From Chloroflexota bacterium (lineage in GTDB: Bacteria; Chloroflexota; Anaerolineae; Aggregatilineales; UBA2796), in the NCBI GenBank assembly GCA_003695215.1, contig RFIM01000069.1, positions 1 through 5,827 of the forward strand: 5,827 nucleotides of DNA, given 5' to 3'. The notes below the pieces were generated by a model, which ran no database searches, was not told where the DNA came from, and saw only the letters and a program-made list of their open reading frames with translations. Each line of letters starts with the position of its first letter. Position 1 is the first letter of the stretch. This document shows positions 1 through 5,827 of the stretch, one piece after another. The translations under genes were made by a program, and so were the position numbers.

Positions 1-675
1 ATGGTGTGCGGCCAAGGTCTGCGCGAAGGCTTGTTCTACGAGCGCTTTTTCAACGGCGCCTCTGGCATGCCGCCGATGTTCGAGAATGTGCGCGAGGCGA
101 GCGTGATCAACGTCGCGCACTTGTATCACTTCCAGGAGCGCCACGCGCGGCATGTAGCCCATCTCTCGCTGAGCATGTTCGATCAGCTCGCCGCGCTGGA
201 AAACGATCCCGAGCGCTTCAGCGCAGCCGATCGCGAGTTGCTTTGGGCAGCTTGCATGCTGCACGATATCGGCATGAACATCGACTACAACGATCATCAT
301 CGCCACAGCTACTATCTGATCCTCAACAGCGGCTTGCCTGGCTTCACGCACCGCGAGCTCGCCCTGATCGCCCTGGCAGCCAAATACCATCGCAAAGGCA
401 CGCCCAACATAGCCGAGATCGGCGCTGTGCTGCAGCCAGGCGATGAAGCCCGCCTGCTGCGCATCACGGCGCTCTTGCGCCTTGCCGAGCAGCTCGATCG
501 CAGCCGCGACGGTGCCGTCAGCGATGTGCGCCTTGAGCAGCACGAAGATGGTTACTTGCTCGTGCCAATTAGCACTGAAGATATCTCTGTGGCCATTTGG
601 TCAGCTCAGCTGCACACAGAGATTTTCCAACACGCTTTCGGAAAGCCTTTGGCGATCACCTATGGGTCGCTTTAG
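1..675 (+). CDS. ppx: Ppx/GppA-family exopolyphosphatase / guanosine pentaphosphatase, C-terminal part (5' truncated by window edge)
   Basis: Family members hydrolyse terminal phosphates of inorganic polyphosphate (Ppx) or convert pppGpp to ppGpp (GppA) in the cytoplasm. The visible 224 residues start with GLREGLFYERF (residues 6-16), which matches the end of the actin-like ASKHA phosphatase domain. An all-helical HD-type domain follows, with histidines at 48, 51 and 54, the HD pair H88-D89 in LHDIG, a His cluster at 99-102 and D166 in LAEQLDRS. The last 45 residues resemble the usual C-terminal tail. Full-length proteins have about 500 residues, so roughly the first half, with the catalytic and phosphate-binding loops, lies upstream. 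The ATG at position 1 is therefore most likely an internal methionine, not the start. The frame is intact to TAG at 673-675. Ppx and GppA activity cannot be separated from this fragment; ppx is the default label. A hairpin after the stop suggests this gene ends its transcription unit. Confidence 0.85.
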   Translation: MVCGQGLREGLFYERFFNGASGMPPMFENVREASVINVAHLYHFQERHARHVAHLSLSMFDQLAALENDPERFSAADRELLWAACMLHDIGMNIDYNDHHRHSYYLILNSGLPGFTHRELALIALAAKYHRKGTPNIAEIGAVLQPGDEARLLRITALLRLAEQLDRSRDGAVSDVRLEQHEDGYLLVPISTEDISVAIWSAQLHTEIFQHAFGKPLAITYGSL

Positions 676-702
676 GCTAGCTTACCCAGCTGAGATCGCT
701 TG

Positions 703-752
703 AAAGCAAGGCGCATCTAGCAAGTTATTAGCCTAGATGCGTCTTGATCTTT
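703..752 (+). terminator. Long imperfect hairpin downstream of ppx, probable terminator
   Basis: Bases 707-720 (CAAGGCGCATCTAG) pair with 733-746 (CTAGATGCGTCTTG) in a 14-bp stem containing one G-U pair, with a 12-base loop. Outside it, AAAG at 703-706 can pair with CTTT at 749-752 across a two-base bulge. The stem is 31 bases past the ppx stop. The following sequence is T-rich (CTTT at 749-752, CTTTC at 757-761, TTTTT at 763-767), but there is no uninterrupted U-tract directly at the stem base. It is therefore not a textbook intrinsic terminator. Its place between a gene end and a probable promoter supports termination or 3'-end protection of the ppx mRNA. Confidence 0.6.
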
Positions 753-804
753 GGCACTTTCATTTTTCTCAGAAATTTTGTATATTTGGAATAGAGAAAG
801 GATG

Positions 805-831
805 TTCTACTCGAAGATGCATCATTGTAAT
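805..831 (+). promoter_or_regulatory. Candidate promoter region for the kinase operon
   Basis: The segment from about 770 to 845 is clearly AT-richer than the genes on either side and lies between the hairpin and the kinase start. TGTAAT at 826-831 matches five of six bases of a sigma-70 -10 box. The only -35-like sequence at roughly the right distance is TTCTAC at 805-810 (spacing 15), which is poor. Another -10-like hexamer, TATATT at 781-786, also lacks a good partner; TTGGCA at 751-756 is a good -35 match but sits 24 bases away. A promoter somewhere in 750-840 is likely from the layout; the exact boxes are a guess. Confidence 0.25.
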
Positions 832-869
832 GTGATGTAAGAGAAGCTACCTAGCGTTTTTGCAGCACC

Positions 870-3800
870 ATGCCGAGCCAGCAGTCCGCTCGAAAGACTC
901 CCTATAGCCTGCTCAGCGTCATTGCATTTTTGTGCATAGGCACCCTGCTTGTCTCAGCCAACATCAGGGAATGGCACGCGGAGCGCCTAAGGCTGGAGAG
1001 CGTGCTGTATTTTGCTGTGCTCTATAGTTTGTTGGCCTCGCTCAGCTTCCCTGTGATCGGGAAGTTCTACGCAGGCATTGAGGACATCGCTGTGCTTTCG
1101 GCCTTGCTGAGTCTAGGTCCGCTCGGCGCCATATTGGCCGCGGCTATTGGATATACATGCTATGAAGTCGCCCTGACGTCCTGGGAATACTACAAAAAGC
1201 GGCCGCTTGAAACTCCTCTAAGCATAGCCATTGTGATTCTGCTCAACATCGCCATAGTCAGCTTCGGAGTCGTGACTGCGACCTGGCTCTACCAGCTGGA
1301 AGATGGCAAGTTGCCATTGAGCGCGCTAGCGCTCTCGGATTTTCCCAAGCCCTTGGTGTTGATAGCAGCTTATGCATTCACGACAACTTTCATCACAGCG
1401 CTGATTGTAAGACCATCGCTGCGAGCCAAGGAGCTGCCGTTGTTTAGGATAGTCATGCTGCGCTTTGGCGCTCGCCAGCTGATCGCTCAGTCCTTGGCGA
1501 TGCTTGTAGCGCTAGCGCACGATAGCGGCAGCTGGTACGGCAACTTGGTCGCGGCGCTATTAGTTGTGGGCTTGGCGCGCGTCGTGCGCAGGAACGAGCA
1601 GAACTATCGCACCTTGACGCGGCGTGCCGAGGTGCTTGCTATCTTGAACAACATTGGGCAAGTGCTCTCGCGCAACTCAACTGTGGACGATCTGGTCGAG
1701 AATCTATACCTGCAGGTCAGCCGCGTCATGGATGCCTCAATCTTCTATGTGGCGCTCTACGATGCTCAAACTGACACAGTCAGGTTTCCGCTGATTGTGC
1801 GTGACGGCGAGCGGCATAGCTGGAAGGACGCACTGCCAAGCGGCATCACGGGCTATATCATCAAGACGGGCAAGCCATTCCTGATGCGCGGCACTTTAGA
1901 AGAGACTAGCGCGCAGCTGCGCAAGCTGGGCATTGAACGGCTTGGTGTGCCAAGCCGATGCTATCTGGGCGTGCCGATGCTGGCTGAAGGCGCCGTGCTT
2001 GGTGTCATCGCAGTGCAAAGCCTGACCGATATTCACGCCTACGATCAGGACGACCTGGCTGTGCTAGAGATCATCGCGGCGCAAGCAGCAAGCGCGCTGC
2101 AAAATATCCGCTTATACGACGATCTGCTGGACACTGTCGGCAAGCTGGCGCTTCTCAACGAAGCCTCTGCACAGATGATCGGTAATTTCGACGAGGTGCA
2201 GCTGCTGGAGAGCGCCTGCCAAGCCTTGCGGATCGTCGGCAATGCTCAGAGCGCCGCCATTTTCCTGTTCGATGCCGAAAGCCAAGCTTTCGCCCTGCGC
2301 CATGCCGTCAACTTGCCTGAAGGCGCGCCTGCAGGCTTCGCGCCTGCGCATGCAGCCTGCTTGGAGGCCGTTCTGCAGCAAAGCGCCTTCACGGCCATCA
2401 AGGCCATCTCTGAGCTGCCTGAAGCAAGCCCTTGGCACACTTACGCCGCTTGGGCAGGCTGCCAGAGCCTGCTCGCCTTGCCGCTGCGCCTCGAGAATCA
2501 GCCGCTTGGAGTCGCAGTGGCGCACTATAGCTACTTCTCAAACTTTGAGCAAAGAGCGACCGAGCTGCTGGTCGCTTTCATCAACCAGCTAGCTGTCTTG
2601 CTAGCGAATGCGCGCCATCATGCTGATATCAAGCAGCGCGCTCAAGAGCTGACCGAACTTGTGGAAGCCTCGCGCGCTTTCACAGCTTCGCTGGATGCGC
2701 CACACATCGCTGAGCGCCTGCTAGACGACCTAGAGCGCCTCTTCGCGCCGACTACGCTCACAGTGCGGCAACTCGCGCCTGATGACACGCTCGAGCTCAT
2801 AGCGGCGCGCACGCGCAGCACGCTGCCAATTACGCCGCGCCTGAGGCCCGTCGGCTCAGTTTTGCAGGCGCTGGAAAAGCAACAAACACAGCGCTTGCCA
2901 CAATCGCCTGAAGATTCGGCACTATTGGAACAATTTGGCTACGCACAAGCGCTCGTCATTCCAATGGTCTGCGAAGGGCAGACGCTCGGCGCTGTGAGCG
3001 TCTTCTACGCGCAGCCAACGCTCATCTCAGGGCGCCTTCAGCAGTTGGCAGAGGCGCTAGTGAACCAGGCGACGCTCGCCTTGCGCAATGCGCAAGCTTA
3101 CCAGCAAGTGGATACTGCCCTTGAAGCGCGTGTAGAAGAGCTGAGCGCTATTGAGAGCATCTCGCGCAAGATTTCAGGCGCGCTCAACCTAGAAGTCATC
3201 ATCAGCGAAGTGCTGCACGCTGCGCTTGAACATACTGATGCCGATCTAGTCAGCGTGCTGTTGGTGGCAACGCACGAATTGGATCATCGCGTGCGCCTAG
3301 AGCGCTTTTTAGCTAAAGAAGATGTTCGCTTCAGATTAACCAATCACGCCTTCGAAGGCGTTGTCGGGCAAGTGCTGCGCACAGGCAAAGCTGTGCGGCT
3401 GGAAGATACGCGCTTGGCGCCGAACTACGTCCAGCCGACCGAGCAGCCGATGCTCTCTGAGCTATGCGTGCCGATCATCTATAAAGGGCAGCGCGTCGGC
3501 GCCTTGAACTTGGAGAGTCGGCGCTTGGCAGCTTTCAACGCAGCGCACGAGCGCTTTCTGACCAACTTGGCGGAACATGCTGCCATTGCGCTGGGCACGG
3601 CGCAGCTCTTCCAACGCCTAGAGCACCAGATCAACACGCAACAGCGCTTGCGCACGCTTTCGCTGGAGATGCTGACTGCAGGCTCGCTGAGCGCTGTGCT
3701 GAACTTGTTGGTCGATGCTGTCATCAAGACTATCCGCAACGGCAGCGTCCATCTGTTGCTGTATGAGAGCTATCCTTCTGAGGCGCCACAGCTTCAAGCG

Positions 3801-5066
3801 CCCGCGCTGAACCCTGAGGCCTACGATGCCGCTTATCAAGTCGTGCGCTTGCCGATCCAGCGCGGCGGCCAGCAGTTCGGCGAGTTCATCATCAGTCTCG
3901 ACGATCCTGCTGATCTGGGCGATAACCGCATTTATACGCTAGAGCTGATCGCCATTCAAGCGGCAATTGCGCTGCAGAACGTCCGCCTGTTTGAAGAAGT
4001 GCGCGCGCGCCGCGATCAGATGCAAACAGTTTTTGATGCAGCGCGCGAAGGCATGCTGCTCATCAGCGAGGACGGCCTGCTGCTCTTGGCGAATCGCGCC
4101 GCCGAGCAGCTGCTCAACTTCCCGCTCAGCGCTTGGCAAGGGCGCTCAGTGCGCCAAACCGACCTGCCCTTCGCCACGGCGCTCAACGCCGCCTTGCCGC
4201 GCGAGCCGATACGCCGTCATTACCGCTTGAAAGTGGCCGAGACTTTCCGCGATATCGAAGAGACGACCATTCCTGTGCTGGACAGCCGCGATCAGCCTGT
4301 GAGCAGGCTGATCGTCCTGCGCGATATCACGCAGGAAGAAGCGCTCAAGGAATTCCAGCAGGAAGTCTCGAATATGCTGGTTCATGACCTGCGCGGGCCG
4401 ATCACAAGCGTGATCAGCAGCTTGCAGCTGCTCCAAGACATGATCAAAGCGCAAGAGTATGCCGAGCTGGATCATGTGATTGAGATTGCCTTGAGCAGCG
4501 CCAATGCGCAGCTGCATCTGATCGAGTCGCTGCTAGATATCGCACGGCTAGAGACGCGCCGCATGCCGATGAATTTGACGCTTTTTGCTTTACAGGCGCT
4601 GGTCAGTGAGGTAATTCAAACCTTTGAAGTGGTCGCGCAGACGGCTAAGGTGCGCCTTCTCAATCAGATCGCGCCTGATCTGCCCGCTGTGCATGCGGAT
4701 CGTGAGCAGATCAAGCGCGTGCTATCTAACTTGCTGGATAACGCACTGCGCCATACGCCTAGTGGCGGCCAGGTTCGCCTGAATGCGCAGCTGAATGCCG
4801 CTGAGCGCGTGGTGGTTGTGAGCGTGACGGATACAGGCAAAGGCGTGCCACCTGAATTGCGCCAGCGCATTTTCGAAAAATTCGTGCAAATCTCTAAGTC
4901 AGCGGTGCGCGGTCATCGCGGCAGCGGCTTGGGCTTGACATTTTGTCAATTGGCAATTGAGGCACATGGCGGCAAAATATGGGTAGAAAGTGGCGCGGAA
5001 GGCGGCGCAGCATTTTTCTTCACCTTGCCACTGGCTGCACAACTGGACGTTCCTATGAAGGAGTGA
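870..5066 (+). CDS. Large membrane-bound multi-GAF/PAS sensor histidine kinase
   Basis: This 1398-residue kinase should autophosphorylate on histidine in response to membrane and cytoplasmic cues and pass phosphate to an unidentified response regulator. Residues 13-30, 45-64, 73-97, 117-140, 161-180, 203-217 and 222-236 look like seven membrane helices. Basic residues cluster in loops 31-44, 98-116 and 181-202 and after 236, fitting an outside N-terminus and inside C-terminus. GAF-type modules follow at about 253-416, 419-585, 590-750, 755-920 and a shorter one at 922-1045, each ending in an ALxNxxLY-like helix. A PAS module covers about 1046-1158 and ends in LRDIT. The HisKA H-box is HDLRGP with H1172. 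The ATPase shows the N-box at 1287-1295 (N1291), G1 DTGKG 1321-1325, F-box IFEKF 1334-1338 and G2 GSGLGL 1351-1356. There is no receiver domain. ATG870 is the first possible start after the in-frame TAG at 852, although no good ribosome binding site precedes it. Kinase identity is secure; ligands are unknown. Confidence 0.93.
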   Translation: MPSQQSARKTPYSLLSVIAFLCIGTLLVSANIREWHAERLRLESVLYFAVLYSLLASLSFPVIGKFYAGIEDIAVLSALLSLGPLGAILAAAIGYTCYEVALTSWEYYKKRPLETPLSIAIVILLNIAIVSFGVVTATWLYQLEDGKLPLSALALSDFPKPLVLIAAYAFTTTFITALIVRPSLRAKELPLFRIVMLRFGARQLIAQSLAMLVALAHDSGSWYGNLVAALLVVGLARVVRRNEQNYRTLTRRAEVLAILNNIGQVLSRNSTVDDLVENLYLQVSRVMDASIFYVALYDAQTDTVRFPLIVRDGERHSWKDALPSGITGYIIKTGKPFLMRGTLEETSAQLRKLGIERLGVPSRCYLGVPMLAEGAVLGVIAVQSLTDIHAYDQDDLAVLEIIAAQAASALQNIRLYDDLLDTVGKLALLNEASAQMIGNFDEVQLLESACQALRIVGNAQSAAIFLFDAESQAFALRHAVNLPEGAPAGFAPAHAACLEAVLQQSAFTAIKAISELPEASPWHTYAAWAGCQSLLALPLRLENQPLGVAVAHYSYFSNFEQRATELLVAFINQLAVLLANARHHADIKQRAQELTELVEASRAFTASLDAPHIAERLLDDLERLFAPTTLTVRQLAPDDTLELIAARTRSTLPITPRLRPVGSVLQALEKQQTQRLPQSPEDSALLEQFGYAQALVIPMVCEGQTLGAVSVFYAQPTLISGRLQQLAEALVNQATLALRNAQAYQQVDTALEARVEELSAIESISRKISGALNLEVIISEVLHAALEHTDADLVSVLLVATHELDHRVRLERFLAKEDVRFRLTNHAFEGVVGQVLRTGKAVRLEDTRLAPNYVQPTEQPMLSELCVPIIYKGQRVGALNLESRRLAAFNAAHERFLTNLAEHAAIALGTAQLFQRLEHQINTQQRLRTLSLEMLTAGSLSAVLNLLVDAVIKTIRNGSVHLLLYESYPSEAPQLQAPALNPEAYDAAYQVVRLPIQRGGQQFGEFIISLDDPADLGDNRIYTLELIAIQAAIALQNVRLFEEVRARRDQMQTVFDAAREGMLLISEDGLLLLANRAAEQLLNFPLSAWQGRSVRQTDLPFATALNAALPREPIRRHYRLKVAETFRDIEETTIPVLDSRDQPVSRLIVLRDITQEEALKEFQQEVSNMLVHDLRGPITSVISSLQLLQDMIKAQEYAELDHVIEIALSSANAQLHLIESLLDIARLETRRMPMNLTLFALQALVSEVIQTFEVVAQTAKVRLLNQIAPDLPAVHADREQIKRVLSNLLDNALRHTPSGGQVRLNAQLNAAERVVVVSVTDTGKGVPPELRQRIFEKFVQISKSAVRGHRGSGLGLTFCQLAIEAHGGKIWVESGAEGGAAFFFTLPLAAQLDVPMKE
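5058..5063 (+). promoter_or_regulatory. Ribosome binding site AAGGAG inside the end of the large kinase gene
   Basis: AAGGAG lies nine bases before ATG5073 and overlaps the last two codons (Lys-Glu) of the upstream gene, whose TGA follows at once. It fixes the start of the small kinase and implies that ribosomes finishing the large kinase can re-initiate on the small one. Confidence 0.85.
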
Positions 5067-5072
5067 TCGGCT

Positions 5073-5801
5073 ATGAGCAATGCTTCAGCTCATGCTGGCT
5101 GGGATCGCGGGCAGTGGCTAGTGCTATTTGCGCACGATCTGCGCAAACCGCTTTGCCGCTTGATCAGCGGTCTTTACACATTGCATGATATGCTCACCAT
5201 GAGCGATCATGAATTACTGCCAATGGTACTGCGCATCATCAGCGATAGTGGCAACGACCTGATCCAGATGATTGACTCGATGCCGATTGGCGATGTCGGC
5301 GCGCAGCAGCCTGTCATGCGCGCCTGCTCGCTTCCTGCACTGGTCGAGCGCGTCTTGAACAGCTGGCAAAACGCGGCGCAGCGCCCTAATGTGACGTTAG
5401 TCAACGATCTGCCCGAAAACCCGCCGCTGCTGTGCGCTGATGAGAGCCAGGTTTTGCGCTTGCTGTGGAATTTGGTGGAAAATGCGATGCGCTATGCGCC
5501 GAACAGCCGCGTGCGCCTGACGGCGCTGCCTGAGCCGCAGATCGAAGCAGGGCGTGCCTTTCTGCAAATCGGCGTGCTGGATTCAGGTTCAGGCGTGCCG
5601 CACGAGCTGCGTCAGCGCATCTTTGACTACTTCTTTCGCGGCTCTGAGGCCGACAGCGACGCAATCGGCTATGGGCTAGGCCTGCCCTTCTGCAAGTGGA
5701 TGGTCGAGCAGCACGGCGGGCGCATCTGGGTGGAGGATGCGCCAGGAGGCGGCGCTGCTTTCTGGTTCACCTTGCCTACCTGTGCCGAGGCGCAAGATTA
5801 A
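5073..5801 (+). CDS. Small soluble histidine kinase without sensor domain
   Basis: The 242-residue protein is almost only a kinase core. Residues 1-18 are a short lead without a membrane helix or signal peptide. The H-box is AHDLRKPL with H21. The ATPase domain has an N-box at 133-141 (N133, E136, N137), G1 DSGSGVP at 170-176, F-box IFDYFF at 183-188, G2 GYGLGL at 199-204 and the C-terminal GGGAAFWFTLP. All ATP-binding motifs are intact, so it should bind ATP and could phosphorylate itself or a partner. It starts six bases after the upstream kinase stop with a strong AAGGAG site, so the two are almost certainly co-transcribed and translationally coupled. The core is collinear with that of the upstream kinase: the H-box to G1 spacing is 149 residues in both. 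This points to an old duplication. The end of its second dimerisation helix (SMPIGDVGAQ) departs from the usual LLDIARLE pattern. Its signal and partner are unknown; it may respond through the neighbouring kinase. Confidence 0.92.
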   Translation: MSNASAHAGWDRGQWLVLFAHDLRKPLCRLISGLYTLHDMLTMSDHELLPMVLRIISDSGNDLIQMIDSMPIGDVGAQQPVMRACSLPALVERVLNSWQNAAQRPNVTLVNDLPENPPLLCADESQVLRLLWNLVENAMRYAPNSRVRLTALPEPQIEAGRAFLQIGVLDSGSGVPHELRQRIFDYFFRGSEADSDAIGYGLGLPFCKWMVEQHGGRIWVEDAPGGGAAFWFTLPTCAEAQD

Positions 5802-5810
5802 GAGTCGGCT

Positions 5811-5827
5811 ATGGAGACTTCTGTAGA
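5811..5827 (+). CDS. Probable start of a third operon gene (3' truncated by window edge)
   Basis: ATG at 5811 begins an open frame reading METSV before the window ends. It lies nine bases after the TAA of the small kinase. A weak Shine-Dalgarno-like AAGAG (5800-5804) sits six bases upstream, and the nine bases TCGGCTATG around this start are identical to those at the 5073 start. The product cannot be identified from five residues; a response regulator would fit the context but this is a guess. Confidence 0.45.

Noticed and set aside
6..446. 146-codon plus-strand frame overlapping the ppx end
   Set aside because: The translation is Arg/Ala/Ser-rich without domains, typical of an out-of-frame reading of the HD-domain gene, which shows clear motifs in its own frame.
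2112..2525. 137-codon open frame on the minus strand inside the large kinase gene
   Set aside because: It is antisense to a strong GAF-encoding frame, its protein has low-complexity character without a recognisable domain, and it has no own context. It reflects the GC-rich codon use of the real gene.
1965..3500. Cysteines in GAF 1 (SRCYLGVP) and GAF 4 (ELCVPI) as possible bilin attachment sites
   Set aside because: They lie on the strand preceding the usual VPI motif, and the phytochrome-type His/Cys and PHY context is absent. Nothing supports a photoreceptor.
4146..4517. 123-codon minus-strand open frame opposite the PAS and H-box region
   Set aside because: The plus-strand frame here contains clear PAS and HisKA motifs. 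The antisense product has no recognisable motif.
4979..5188. 69-codon plus-strand frame bridging the two kinase genes, hinting at a frameshifted fusion
   Set aside because: Both kinases are complete with proper stops, starts and a ribosome binding site between them, and the bridging frame reads neither kinase motif set.
1..5827. CRISPR arrays, tRNA/rRNA genes, insertion sequences or attachment sites
   Set aside because: No regularly spaced repeats, no cloverleaf-like segment, no transposase-like frame and no flanking duplicated ends were seen. Non-coding space is limited to 676-869 and a few bases between the kinase genes.

Overview
The window (about 57% GC by eye) carries four same-strand genes. 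They are the 3' end of an exopolyphosphatase-type gene, a very large membrane histidine kinase, a small histidine kinase with no sensor domain, and the first codons of a further gene at the right edge. The Ppx/GppA-like protein with an HD-type C-terminal domain, the long GAF-GAF-GAF-GAF-GAF-PAS kinase and the compact tandem kinase suggest a Chloroflexota-type bacterium (Anaerolineae/Chloroflexia-like). This is inferred from protein style; there is no rRNA or other phylogenetic marker here.

Layout: positions 1-675 hold the C-terminal 224 residues of a Ppx/GppA-family phosphatase whose start lies upstream. Positions 676-869 are non-coding. They begin with a strong imperfect hairpin (703-752) followed by a T-rich stretch, a likely terminator, and continue as an AT-rich segment that probably contains the promoter of the kinase genes. 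Positions 870-5066 encode a 1398-residue hybrid-less sensor histidine kinase: about seven membrane helices, five GAF or GAF-like modules, one PAS module, then a HisKA/HATPase core. Positions 5073-5801 encode a 242-residue stand-alone histidine kinase core, six bases downstream, whose ribosome binding site lies inside the end of the large kinase gene. A new ATG at 5811, preceded by the same TCGGCTATG sequence found at the 5073 start, probably opens a third operon member.

How it may work (inference): the large kinase integrates a membrane signal with several cytoplasmic GAF/PAS signals. The coupled small kinase is collinear with its catalytic core and is a probable paralogue that could heterodimerise with it, compete for the same partner or supply a second phospho-donor. 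No receiver domain or response regulator is complete in the window, so the output is unknown. The most unusual feature is the pairing of a giant multi-sensor kinase with a sensor-less kinase in one translationally coupled unit.
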